Shown piece after piece: positions 32,950 through 42,971 of a stretch of DNA of 64,000 nt. The DNA comes from Oreohelix idahoensis (Eukaryota > Mollusca > Gastropoda > Stylommatophora > Oreohelicidae): the NCBI GenBank assembly GCA_024509875.1, contig JAMPIV010005829.1, forward strand, positions 221,001 through 285,000, in the 5' to 3' direction. Below the pieces are notes generated by a model, which saw nothing but the letters and a program-made list of their open reading frames with translations, ran no database searches and was not told the origin of the DNA. The translations under genes and the position numbers were made by a program. The stretch's first letter is position 1. Every line of letters starts with the position of its first letter.

Positions 32950-34455
32950 ATGAGTGAACAAAGTCATTTATCCAAGAGGGTTTCTTGAGATCTCTTTGAG
33001 GTCTCTTAGGGCAAGATGGTAGGAGAGAATGTTCTTTGCTAGCTTTCCCGGGACTAGAAGTAGCTGGAGTTGAAGGATCAACTTCTGGAGGATTGGAAAT
33101 GTTCACTTCACTAGTGTTTTCCATGTCTGGCAAAACAACCTGTTGCTCGAGTAGAACTGGAGAGGAGAAATCAATTTCCAGGTCCGCGGGATCAGGTGTG
33201 AAAGGTGTTGTTTTAGGTCTTAGATGAATTCTGTTTCTGACATATTGACCTCCGTTCTCCCCTTCAACTAAATAAGATATTTCAGAGAGCCTCTTATCAA
33301 TCCTTCCAGGTTGCCAGTTTGGTTGTTCAGGGTCTTGATAGTAGACTGGCTGGTGAGACAACTTGGGCAGACCATGAGCAGTTTTATCATAATACGTTTT
33401 CACTGATCTGTCTCTCTTGCCTCTACTTTCAATAACTCTACCGTGAGATGCAACGGGTTTCACTGCAGAAGGTATCAGTGTACGCAGTTTCCTGTTGAAC
33501 AGTATTTCTTCTGGACTTTGATCAAACCCTTGTCTCGGCGTATTACGAAGTTCAAGTAGTGCCTCATATGCATCTGTGTTGTTTTGAACAGTCTTTCTCA
33601 TCATACCCTTGATGAGTTTCACAGCAGATTCAGCTAATCCATTGGCTTTATGGTGACCTGGTGCTGATTTAACATGAAGTATTCCCCATCTAGCAGTAAA
33701 TGATCTGAACTGTGTAGACGTAAACTGAGTACCTTGGTCAGATACAATAACTTTAGGAACACCATAACGAGCAAAATGAGACTTCAATTTCCCGATGACT
33801 AACTGTGCTGTCATTGTAGGTAGAAAGTCTACTTCAATGAAGTTGGAAAAATAGTCAATCAGAACTAGATAATATCGGCCTTCTATAATAAAGATGTCAG
33901 TGCCAACTTTCTCCCAGGGTGATAAACCTCTTGAGTGTTGGTTTAAAGGTTCTTTAATATTCCTTGCCTTCGTTTCTTGACATTCTGGACAACTGTCAGC
34001 TATCTGTCGAATCTCAGCTGTCATGCCGATCCAAAACAGACAACTTCTGGTCCAGCGCATCATGCTGTCAAATGCAAGATGAGCAGCGTGTAGCTTTTGC
34101 TTGATTTCAGGCCTCAGTGCTTTTGGGATAAGAATACGCTCTCCTTTAAGTATTATGCTTTGTTCTGTTGTCAGAGTGTCACGAATGTCAAAATAAGGCA
34201 TAAGCTCAGCTGGTACATCAGACTTTTTTGTAGGCCACCCATCCAAAATGGTCAACTTCAACCTCTGAAGCACGCTGTCTTTGAGAGTTTCAGCTTTAAT
34301 CTTTTCCATCATCACATCTGGTATTTCAGGTAATCTTACAGGTGCATCAGCTCCTGCATTGCTCTCTTTATCAGCTAAGAAATCCAATGTGACATTATGA
34401 ATACTAACTCTGGACAGTGTGTCGGCTATAAGAAGATCGGGACCTTGTACTCATT
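32948..34455 (-). CDS. Gypsy integrase with RNase H tail
   Basis: The open frame starts after a stop at about 34455 and includes the last RNase H block (GPDLLIADTLSR). The first internal ATG is at 34387, giving 479 codons. The HHCC zinc domain is H-x3-H...CPEC (HAAHLAFDS... DSCPECQ). The catalytic core has D in VGTDIFII, D in VIVSDQGTQFTS and E in HKANGLAESAVKLIK, with D-35-E spacing. The C-terminal part holds a VYYQ..N.WQPGRI segment and ends SWINDFVHS. This enzyme would insert the cDNA into host DNA. The domain itself looks intact although the upstream pol frame is broken. Confidence 0.9.
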
Positions 34456-34997
34456 GGAATTCAAAGTCATATCGATGGCTGCGCATCAGTAAATTCTGCA
34501 GTCTTCGAGGAATTTGACTCAGAGGTTTCTTAACGCTGGCTGCCAAAGGTTTATGGTCGTTGATGACTGTAACTTTCCTTCCATAAGTGTACTGGTCAAA
34601 GCGTTCCAAACCATATACAACAGCTAAGAGTTCCTTCTCAATTTGAGCCCAGCGTTGTTCAGTTTCAGTTAGAGCTCTTGAAGCAAAATCTATTGGATGA
34701 CCATTTTGTAGGAGGATAGCCCCAAGTCCATAGCTGCTACTATCAACTTAAATACACAAAGATTCATCAGGATCATAGTATGCGAGTACTGGAGTAGAAG
34801 TAATCAGTTTCTTGACTCTCTTGAAAGCTTGTTCGCATTCAGTAGACCAGATAAAGGGAGTATCCTTAAGGGTAAGTTCTCTTATTGGATGAAGAACTTC
34901 TGAAAGATTGTTGAGAAACTTTGCTAGATACTGTATCATGCCGCAAAACCTGCGAACCTCATGACAGTCCTTAGGAACGGGCATGTTTAGTATTGTC
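34456..34997 (-). pseudogene. Gypsy RT end and RNase H
   Basis: Minus-strand codons from the insertion boundary read MPVPKDCHEVRRFCGMIQYL and FIWSTECEQAFKRVKKLI (the RT connection). A TAA at 34748 then replaces a codon just before VDSSSYGLGAILLQ (RNase H with catalytic Asp), ALTETEQRWAQIEKELLAV (catalytic Glu) and TVINDHKPL (Asp). A second stop is at about 34455. The upstream half of the same gene resumes at 38894 beyond the nested insertion. Confidence 0.85.
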
Positions 34998-35451
34998 CAT
35001 ACATGCCACACCTCGGAGATGAAAAACCTGTACAAAAAATCAAAAATCCTGTACAACGACCCGCAAAACCTGTACAAAGACTGAAAAAAACCATATCAAA
35101 GAGTAAATTAGTGTAAAAAAATTTTCAATTACAGTGGGCTTCATTATAAATGAGGCACGGGGACTTTGCCTTTTAAAGCAGGTCTTCACTTATTTTAAAA
35201 CCCAAACAATAAATGTCTGAGTTTATTTTATACTGTAAAAATAATGTGATGGTGTCATAATTTAGTCTAGGCCTATTTCTGTGCTTAATTATCACTAACA
35301 GACTGGGAAATCCTGTGTTCAATAGGACCTTATAAAAGAACTCTGAGTCTCAGTAATAAGGGCAATGGGTTAGAAAACCTGTACAGAAATTATCTGAAAA
35401 CGCAAACACCTAGTTCAGATTATGGGTAAACCATAGCATGTGGCATGTATG
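34998..35451. mobile_element. MITE-like segment with 13-bp inverted repeats
   Basis: CATACATGCCACA (34998-35010) and its exact inverse TGTGGCATGTATG (35439-35451) bound 454 bp. AACCTGTACA motifs recur near both ends (35029-35085 and 35368-35382), like subterminal transposase sites. There is no coding capacity. The left boundary coincides with the insertion point in the gypsy RT. Confidence 0.5.
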
Positions 35452-35575
35452 CAATGGGACGATAACATCAAGAGATGGACAGGAAAGAGCTATCAAGGCA
35501 ACAGACTGAAGACGCCGAAGATCCATTGCTGTTGACCTTCGTGAGCAGATGGCAGCTGCTGATGATGATGATAAT
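35452..35575 (+). pseudogene. LINE C-terminal tail fragment
   Basis: Translation gives WDDNIKRWTGKSY and, after a frameshift, RRRRSIAVDLREQMAAADDDD. This is the W.DNIK.WTG...DR..WR..V tail of RTE/Jockey-like LINEs. Too short to classify further. Confidence 0.5.
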
Positions 35576-36259
35576 AGACAAATGGTTTCTCTGACAGAGT
35601 TAAAAAACAAGGCATTATGGGAGATAACAAAGAATATGAGCACGTTAGTATTGTCAGGGGAAATTAAAAAAAAACATGTTAAATTAATCAAGGGAAATAA
35701 TAGTAAAATAAATATTATTATTTTTATATTGTAAAAGTTGTAAAAGTGTTTATTGCTTTCAACATGATTAAACATTTTTAAATAAGAAATAAATGTTATG
35801 TGCTACATATGAGCAAAAATTTAATATCATTTTGATTTAATAAATAAAAGAAATAACAATTATAGCTAGATACATTTTTTCAGCCAGTCTTAAGTTTTAG
35901 TATTAGAACTAGTCTTTCAGCTGACAGTTTTAACCCCTTGTAATCATACATACAATACAAAAGATATTTTTGAATGGGCAATAATTAAAAAATTTGCCTT
36001 GAGAAAAAAAGAAAAAAAATAAGCAATAATTAAAAAATTTGCCTATTAATATGAGTATCGGAAGAACCACACGAGTGCTGTCCAAATTAACAACTACACT
36101 TCTTTCAAAACAATCGAAAATCACATGTCAGAATCACGACAACTGTAAAATGCATCAGACCGGCAAAAAAAAAAGTCCAATTAGGAAGCGATTCCCGATC
36201 GGCCGTGAAATCAAATCTGAATGAATGCATTATGTGACATAGACGAGTTATTTATAGTA
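35576..36259. other. AT-rich stretch, nothing recognised
   Basis: Low-complexity AT-rich sequence. AATAATTAAAAAATTTGCCT occurs twice about 50 bp apart (about 35981 and 36027), a local duplication. No coding signal. Confidence 0.35.
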
Positions 36260-37420
36260 TACCCAGCTCTAAACAAGGACAGCACGACAGTGGAAATAAA
36301 ATGGAATCGTACATAAGAAAGACAGGATTATTTTTTAAAACACAAACGAACAAATAAATGTTTTCATTGTCCCTTCACTGAAACTTCTTAGTCCGTTCAG
36401 GTGTTTTTTGTTTTTTCCCCTCATTCCATTGTTTTGACTATTATCACTATAATAAAGAGTGCGCTTTAAAATTTCAAGAACAAGGGTGTATGAATTCGTT
36501 ATCCGTTTGTTTCCTTCTCTTTTCAATCAATAGTATCATCCAAAAAAAAAATGTGCAATGTACAAGTTCAGAGTGTAAATAAGTGTGTGCGAGGGAGTGA
36601 TAGATTTTATATGCAGCTGCTCATTGTGTTTTCATTGACACTTTTTTATTGAAATTTGTAAAATGAACATGTTTTGTAAATTCGAACAGAATACGAATGA
36701 AGATTCGAAAAAAAATTTTTTTTTTAAATTGTGGAACACGAAACTTTTTTTGACGGCGTAACTGTTTTACATAAATTTTTATATAAATAAGAATGTATCT
36801 GTCACTGAATGAATGAAAGGAGGATTGTTTTTCATCCAGTACAAAGCAATTCGACCACGATTGAGGAAATAAAATGGAATCGGAAAGGGGAAGTCAGCGT
36901 TACTTTAGAAAGCAAAACGGGAAAGAAGGGTTTTAATTGTATCTTCACTGAAACATTTTAGTGGAAGTTTTGTCTGTTCAGTTTTTCCCTCCTTATTTCT
37001 TCCCTTCCCCCCCCCCCCCCCCCCCCCCCCCCCCCTTTTCCGCTCACCCCCCTCCCCACCCGTTATCACTATAAAAACGAGTGTACATTATAATTTCAAG
37101 AACAAGGTGGTATGGATCCTTTATCCCTTTTCCCCTTCTCCCTTTAATCACTACTATCATTACAAAAAAATTGTACAATGTATAACCTTTTTAAATGTGC
37201 AAGAAAGAGTTTTTTTGTAAATGAGTGGGTGCGAGGAAGTGAAAGTTTTTTTTTTCTTTCCGTACAACTGTTCATTGTGTAATTGTCTTTTCACTGAAAT
37301 TTCTTTATGAAAGAAAATATGTAAAATGAACATGTTTTGTAAACTCAAATGGAATGCGAATAAAGATTGAACAAAACAAAAAACAAAAACACGAATTGAA
37401 AAACCCCAGTCCGTCCTTTA
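36260..37420 (+). repeat. Two diverged tandem units (~570-660 bp) upstream of LINE ORF1
   Basis: Anchors repeat in order: GAAATAAAATGGAATCG at 36293 and 36866, ATTTCAAGAACAAGG at 36471 and 37093, and AAATGAACATGTTTTGTAAA at 36661 and 37324. The second unit carries a C run at about 37011-37035. The pair lies directly before LINE ORF1, the position of promoter monomers in some LINE families. That function is inferred from position only. Confidence 0.7.
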
Positions 37421-37754
37421 ACTATAGAGGACGACCTTACAGTTCATTTTTTGGCTCGGCATACTGTTTAAATATACATTCGACTTCCGATTTCTGAAAC
37501 ATTTAAATTTATTTTTAAATGCACATCCTTGCCTTATGATTTTTTGTAGGGGCAATAATTATTTTTCGTGTTTTGGCAAATTCTTAATTTTTGTGAAAAA
37601 TATCTTTTATTCCAAATCCCCAACTTTGCATTTCCGAAGTTTTTACGGACGTGTAGTGAAGCCTGCTCGATTCAACTGTATATTTCCAAGCTTCGTAAGT
37701 AGGCGTATCCACTTTCTTTGGTGACTAAAAATTGTAAGAAATCACCACATCAAA

Positions 37755-38560
37755 ATGATGACAAAAATCAACCTTGACGCTAGCGAGGACTCCGAAGGAG
37801 GTGTCTTGCACCAAAGCGGCACTTTGGTGCTGTCCATTTCTGGAGCACAGGCTGGGCGCGTCTCCTACTCGCTAATAGCAAGTATTTTAACGGGCCCGTG
37901 CGGCATCATGCCCAATGGTATATCGTCGTATATCAGACTCCAAAGCTATCGGTTCTAGTGGAGCATCTAGACAAAGAACGGATGAAAGCCACCCTCCACT
38001 GCATGCCTCCAACATTGAAAAAAGAGACGGCAAGAAAGATAGCTGTGGCTGTCTCAGGAGACGCCGAGGCGGAAACATTCCAGTTAAAGAATGCTATGGA
38101 CAAGTGGGTCCTGCTTTGCAAACCCAAAGATCCCCGCCACCACTACGTGGATTTAGAAATCAAAGGGCAGGTGGAAAAGACACACACAATTTTCATCACT
38201 ATACCAGGACGGAAGACGGCGTGCCCTTTTTGCATGCAAGAAGACCATTGGGCAAATAGGTGCCCCCAAAAAAGTAAAGGACAAGAAGTACGTACACAAC
38301 CAGATAAACAAGCACAACAAAAACTACCTCCCCGCCAGCCTGCAGACAAAGAGAAGTTCCAAATAGTCACGAGAAATAATAAACGAAGAAGACACCACTC
38401 TGAGGACAACGTCACTACACAAGACACACCGAACTTTACGATGATAGACCCCAAGCTGTTTCCTACTCCAGCGCAAGCTTATAAAAACAATAGCCCAAAC
38501 AAAGAAAAGACAAACAGGCAACTCGTCATTGTGCTGGATAGCCCTGGTAACACAGAGTAA
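37755..38560 (+). pseudogene. LINE ORF1 (CCHC nucleic-acid-binding protein), one frameshift
   Basis: The start frame 37755-37958 (MMTKINLDASED...) gives way near 37890-37915 to the frame ending at 38560, so one indel splits the gene. The second part (220 codons from the first ATG at 37898) has an HLDKERMKATLHCMPP helix region, a YVDLEIKG strand and one zinc knuckle, CPFCMQEDHWANRC (C-x2-C-x4-H-x4-C). A basic KRRRHH tail follows. ORF1 proteins of this kind coat LINE RNA and act as chaperones. ORF2 starts 71 bp downstream. Confidence 0.75.
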
Positions 38561-38631
38561 AGACGTTTTCCCCTGACCTCAAACATCAATTTTTATGTAA
38601 TTACAATATTAGCAAACACCACATTTCAGGA

Positions 38632-38877
38632 ATGGCGGCAGAAATTAGAATAATTAGTGTTAATATTCGTGGCCTTCGCACAAAATTACAACATTTCATA
38701 ACACTCATACACAACTACCATCCAGATTTTATTCTGGTTCAAGAAACCAACATACACACAGACGAACACGCAGCCCTTATCACGACAAAATTAGGACTTA
38801 GACATTCATGTTTTAGCCTTAGTGTTCAGAATATAGGTTCAGGGGTAGATATCGTACAGAGGAGGAGAAAAACATGA
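38632..38877 (+). pseudogene. LINE ORF2, N-terminal endonuclease only
   Basis: The 81 codons begin an APE-type endonuclease: RIISVNIRGL (catalytic Asn), DFILVQETNIHTDE (catalytic Glu) and LSVQNIGSGV. The frame leaves LINE sequence shortly before 38877, and the gypsy RT resumes at 38894. The element therefore lacks most of its endonuclease and all of its RT. LINEs normally lose 5' rather than 3' sequence, which makes this truncation unusual. Confidence 0.75.
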
Positions 38878-38893
38878 AAGAGGGGTAGTAATG

Positions 38894-39139
38894 TTGTCTC
38901 AACCTTTTTCTTGTCTGGTTCAACACCTTGAGCAGTAATAAGGTGACCCATGAAGGTAATTTCTTCTTTCTTCTCTTGAGCTTCAGCTTCATTCAGTTTA
39001 ATGCCTTTCTCTTTACACCTATGTTTCAGTGCTTTAAGCTTCAGATCATGGTCCTTAATTGCTGCTGTCTGTTTCATCCACAACCTGCAATAACTATGTC
39101 ATCAGCAACATTGATGCAACCATGAAGACCTTCAGGAGC
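38894..39139 (-). pseudogene. Gypsy RT, palm to thumb part
   Basis: Minus-strand codons from about 39125 read GLHGCINVADDIVIAGC (the RT catalytic box, here VADD), then after a frameshift near 39075 KDHDLKLKALKHRC and EITFMGHLITAQGVEPDKKK. The gene then meets the nested insertion. A stop at 39138-39140 separates it from the upstream RT. Confidence 0.85.
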
Positions 39140-40024
39140 TTATGCTAGATGCCTCTGGAAAATTTCACTGCTTACATTCAACCCAAATGGTAATCTAGAC
39201 CATCTGAGCCTACCATAAGGTGTAATTATTGTTGTAAGTTTACTAGACTTCTCATCAAGTTTGATATGCCAGAATGCTTCCTTGATATCCAGCTTTGTGA
39301 AAATCTTGGCATTATTGAGTTCAGGCAATACATCATCCAAAGTTGGTAATCTATAATGCTCTCTCTGCAAAGCCTCATTCAGGGGTCTAGGATCAATGCA
39401 TATTCTTAAAGAACCATCAGACTTTTCAACAACAGCCATTTGGTTAACCCATTCAGTCGGTTCCTCTACTGGTATTAATATACCTCTGTTCATTAGATTT
39501 TGAAGCTCTGATTTTACCTTGCTCTTAAGTGAAAATGGTACTTTTCTGCACGGCAGTGCCTTTGGACGAATATTAGGATCAATATGCAACACAGCTTCAC
39601 CCAGGACACCTAGATGGTTATCAGAGTTATGATCATTATCTAAACTGTCAGTAGCCACCTTAGCAATAAATTTGTTTGTGTTGACTGTCACAAACTGTAG
39701 ATCCTGCAGTGTGTTGTTGCCCAGCAAACATGTGAATCTATTTTTCACAACAGTAAACCTTATATTGTGTTTTGTCCCAGTCTTAGGATTCTCAGCAGTT
39801 AATATAACTTCTCCCAGTGGAGTCATCTTAGTACCATTCCACATGACAAGCCTCTGTTTAGTGGGTAACAATTGTTCTTGCATCACAAAGCGTTGACAGA
39901 TTGTATTCACATTAGCTGCTGTGTCTAGCTGAAACTTTACCATTTTTCCATTGACAATGAGCTGTGCAGATGTACAAGCTTTACTAGACTTCACACAGTT
40001 AAGAAAAACTTCAGAATCTTCCAC
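39140..40024 (-). CDS. Gypsy protease and RT N-terminal half
   Basis: 294 codons. The protease has VKFQLDTAANVNTIC with the catalytic Asp in an unusual DTAA context (DTGA is usual) and the CLLGNNTLQDL flap-side region. RT begins at about residue 170 and includes MNRGILIPVEEPTEWVNQM, SLRICIDPRPLNEALQREHY, AKIFTKLDIKEAFWHIKLDE with the first catalytic Asp, and GRLRWSRLPFGLNVSSEIFQ. The frame stops just before the VADD box. Confidence 0.85.
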   Translation of the reverse strand: MEDSEVFLNCVKSSKACTSAQLIVNGKMVKFQLDTAANVNTICQRFVMQEQLLPTKQRLVMWNGTKMTPLGEVILTAENPKTGTKHNIRFTVVKNRFTCLLGNNTLQDLQFVTVNTNKFIAKVATDSLDNDHNSDNHLGVLGEAVLHIDPNIRPKALPCRKVPFSLKSKVKSELQNLMNRGILIPVEEPTEWVNQMAVVEKSDGSLRICIDPRPLNEALQREHYRLPTLDDVLPELNNAKIFTKLDIKEAFWHIKLDEKSSKLTTIITPYGRLRWSRLPFGLNVSSEIFQRHLA

Positions 40025-40048
40025 TGACTCTGTGTGAACAGTGTGAAC

Positions 40049-40432
40049 TTACTTGCATTTAACTTTGAAATGGTTTCTTCCCCCACAATTTGAGCAAAAC
40101 GTCCCCCATGCAGGACACTTTTTCTTAATCAATAGATGTTTCTGTCCACAGTAATGACACTCCTTTCTAGGTTCAAAGTACCCACTGTCAGTGTTACTTT
40201 GACAGGCTTTACCAGCAGCATGCCTAGTGTCTCTCTTGGGAGGTTTATGGTTGAGTGATTTTTTTGGTACCTTTTCAACCCTTGCTTCAGAAGGTTGTAC
40301 TGTATTACTCATCTCTCTTATGTCGTTTCCAGTTTGCTCGAAGACTCTGCATATGTGAATGGCTTTCTTTAGATCGAGGTCAGCTTCCCTCAAGAGCTTC
40401 TTTTGTAACCTTTTTGTTACCAGTAAAGACAA
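40049..40432 (-). pseudogene. Gypsy Gag, nucleocapsid part
   Basis: The later part of this frame has two zinc-knuckle-like clusters, CHYCGQKHLLIKKKCP and FCSNCGGRNHFKVKCK, typical of gypsy Gag nucleocapsid. It is shifted by one base from the capsid frame near 40385. It would package the genomic RNA. Confidence 0.8.
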
Positions 40433-40862
40433 TTTTGTCTCTTATCATACGATCCTTGTCGTTAAAGTTGCATAAATCTGCCTTAGTTCTCAGCTCAGTC
40501 AAAAAGGAATTAAAAGGCTCTTGAAGAGGTGTGTTCCAGAATCTGAACGTATGTAATACTTCATTGCTTCGTGAGCTACAATGGTTCTGGAGCAAATCGA
40601 GAATTTTAGTAGGATTAGAGTGGTCTCCTTCCTCTGCAAGTTGATCAAAAACTTCAACAGCTTGAGGTCCAGCACAGTGTAAGATGATGGCCGTTCGAAT
40701 GGGATAAGGTTTAGAGGCCACCTCTGATGCATGCATGTATAGTTTTAACTGTCGTCTCCATTTACGAAATGTGTCTGGTTCGACGTTATTTATATCTAGG
40801 CAGGGTGGTAACCGAAACACGGGCCGTTCTGCCATGACGAAATGTCTAACAATGGTATGCAA
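40380..40862 (-). pseudogene. Gypsy Gag, capsid part
   Basis: Either the ATG at 40862 or the in-frame MAERPVF at about 40835 could be the start. The capsid-like sequence FRKWRRQLKLYMHASE...AIILHCAGPQAVEVFDQL resembles retrotransposon Gag helices. A frameshift near 40385 separates it from the nucleocapsid part. About 130 bp of leader lie between it and the 5' LTR. Confidence 0.8.
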
Positions 40863-40994
40863 GCAATAACCTACCAGTCTATGACGTCAGCACACGTGTT
40901 ACAAGTATTCAGCACAATAGTTCGAATTCTGTAGAAATAAACACCGCTGTCACCATGTTGATATTTACTGTTGTGTGTAGTAAATATTATTAGA

Positions 40995-41191
40995 TGTAAA
41001 GAGACGTGGCTGGCTGTCATACATTCTCACGTTATGAAGTTTAATCACGAAGCCCGAACACAGGATACAAACACGACATGTTTAATCCGCCATCTTAGAA
41101 GTAGGAGGTAGGAAGAAGAGTTAGCCTAAGGGATAGTAACTCTAGTAGGAAACAAGATAAACATCGATAAAAGATATATACAATATCAACA
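40995..41191 (-). repeat. 5' LTR of gypsy element
   Basis: 197-bp partner of 32740-32936. It would hold the promoter on the minus strand. Confidence 0.93.
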
Positions 41192-41727
41192 GTAGTATGT
41201 TAAAGTGTTAAGAATAGACAGACCTATGGAACTGTATAATATTGTCAAACAATATTTAACACGACCAGGAGTTAATATGTAGTAATTGGGAATGTAAAGG
41301 TCTGATGCTGTTCTTACAATGCATGTGACTTTTAACAGGTGAAAGTCAATTAAATATCTGTTGAAGTCAGTTATATAACTAGAAACCCCAGGCTTTTACA
41401 CCTCTCTCCCTTAATATTACTCTTGTTTGGGGGTTTCTGCTTTGATTTTGTTCGTTTTTATCTCGTTTTTGTTTGTTTGGGTTTTTCTTTTCTTTAACAT
41501 ACAAGCATAAATGGTAATTGTGATTTGTCTTATTTACAACGATTTCACAAGTGTGATGCCACTTTCCCATATCGGCAGTAATTCACATTAATTGGAATTG
41601 AAAACAATATATATCCTAATTATAACCCATCAGAGGTTGAACGGGATATTTTTCATCATTAATATTTAAAAACAAATTATGTTGAAGCGTTCGTGTTAAT
41701 CAGTTTTGCGATAAATATTTTGTTTGT
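41192..41727. other. Stretch with a short dispersed repeat
   Basis: The segment 41605-41660 matches 49090-49145 in inverted orientation (CCCATCAGA blocks next to ATATATCC). The source element is unknown. No credible ORF. Confidence 0.35.
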
Positions 41728-42115
41728 AGTTCATTCATTCGACCATTCATTCGATCATTCATTTGATCATTCATTCGCTCATCCATTCAATCATTCATTC
41801 GCTCATCCATTCAATCATTCATTCAATCATTCATTCGCTCATTCATTCGCTCATTCATTCGCTCATCCATTCAATCATTCATTCTATCATTCACTCGATA
41901 ATTCTTTCGATCATCCATTCAATCATTCATTCTATCATTCACTCGATAATTCTTTCGATCATTCATTCGATCATTCATTCGCTCACTCATTCAATCATTC
42001 ATTCGCTCACTCATTCAATCATTCATTCGCTCATTCACTCGATCATTCATTCAATCATTCATTCGCTCATTCATTCGATCATTCATTCAATCATTCATTC
42101 TGTCATTCATTCAAC
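41728..42115 (+). repeat. 12-bp based minisatellite (ATTCATTCGATC-type)
   Basis: About 390 bp of TTCATTC-based 12-mers with alternating AATC, GATC, GCTC and TATC phases. There is a higher-order duplication, for example TATCATTCACTCGATAATTC at 41885 and 41934. The long FDHSFNHS and IIHSLIHS frames are artefacts. Confidence 0.93.
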
Positions 42116-42571
42116 TATTTTATTTCTAACAGAGCACAGTGCCACCACTGCAGCTGGTCCCATTGCAGGACGCTTGTGCCAAAGTACATGCTGCCGCAGC
42201 TGTCATCTCTGTAGCAATGTGTTTAAACGATCAGGTTGACAAGCTTATTCACAGCCTCACATTGGTCGCTATTTACAATATGCCTGAGATAGCAATCGTT
42301 TTTTATTCTCTTTTCTTTGTCCCCTCGAAGACCCACGAGAAGTATACGAATGAATATTTTCTTGCTAACTGTATGATTACCTGATGACATGGCAGAGCTG
42401 ACATTAACGCTTCTAGATACTCTGTTTTATTATGTTGTAAACTTTTCATCTTTTGTTTGATGTAGCAGTGGCTCAAAGCTGCCCTTGAAACAATATACCA
42501 TTGTCCTTTCACCGATGTTGCTCACGATACCACACTTACCATTACAGATTCAAATGTATGCTCAGGTCAGT
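42116..42571. other. Stretch without recognised feature
   Basis: Follows the minisatellite directly. An 81-codon plus frame (42139-42384) has an Ala-rich start but no motif I recognise. Confidence 0.3.
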
Positions 42572-42966
42572 TCTTCTTCTTTCTTCTTTGATCCTTAGCC
42601 GCCGACCGTCAAAGCAGTCAGTGGCCATCACGCCTGGTGGCGTTTGTAGGGCAACAATAAATTGATTCCACTTTGCTCGGTCGGTGGCCATCCTTCGTAC
42701 AGTGCAGAGAGTAGGTTTCATCTCAGCCTCCACAGTCCTCCGCCATGTGGTTTTTGGTCGGCCTCTCTTTCGTTTTCCTTCAGGGGCCCATAGCAAAGCT
42801 GTTCTTGTGATGGCATCGGGGTCTCTTCTGAGGACATGGCCAACCCAGCTCCAGCGTCTGCCAGCTATGATGGTGTGCATGTCCTCTTGCTTGCTCCGAG
42901 TAAGCAGATCTTGGTTGGTGATGGTATTCGACCAAAAGATTCGGTGAATTTGTCTTAGGCATGTTG
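42572..42966 (-). pseudogene. LINE family 1, C-terminal tail
   Basis: Codes for GRRWSWVGHVLRRDPD, KRKRGRPKTTWRRTVEAEM and TDRAKWNQFIVAL across two frames. It is the same region as 12232-12600, with a short deletion at about 42706. Confidence 0.85.
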
Positions 42967-42971
42967 TGTGA

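Larger units (their letters stand above)
34998..38893 (+). mobile_element. 3.9-kb composite insertion in gypsy RT
   Basis: The RT coding sequence breaks at 34997 and resumes at 38894, with the pentamer TTGTC on both sides (34993-34997 and 38894-38898) as a target duplication. The insert contains, left to right, a short inverted-repeat element, a LINE tail fragment, two tandem units, and LINE ORF1 with the start of ORF2. It ends in a purine-rich stretch, AAGAGGGGTAGTAATG. Its outer ends CATACATGCC and (reverse) CATTACTACC are loosely alike. It is either one mobile unit or several events accumulated at one point. Confidence 0.65.
32740..41191 (-). mobile_element. Ty3/gypsy retrotransposon, broken by a nested insertion
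   Basis: Two 197-bp LTRs (32740-32936 and 40995-41191) begin TGTAA and end CAACA, with about four differences. On the minus strand the order is gag, protease, RT, RNase H, integrase, the conventional gypsy order. A polypurine tract lies beside the left LTR. The gag-pol frame is broken by stops, frameshifts and the 3.9-kb insertion at 34998-38893. The outer 5-mers CTAGA and GTAGT do not match exactly, so a clean TSD is missing; later change or recombination at one flank is possible. Confidence 0.92.

Noticed and set aside
41693..42239. ORFs with FDHSFNHS and IIHSLIHS repeats
   Set aside because: Overlapping frames of a 12-bp minisatellite, a multiple of three, so all frames remain open.
42139..42384. 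Possible conserved Ala-rich protein after the minisatellite
   Set aside because: No recognisable family and no intron or start context; likely chance.
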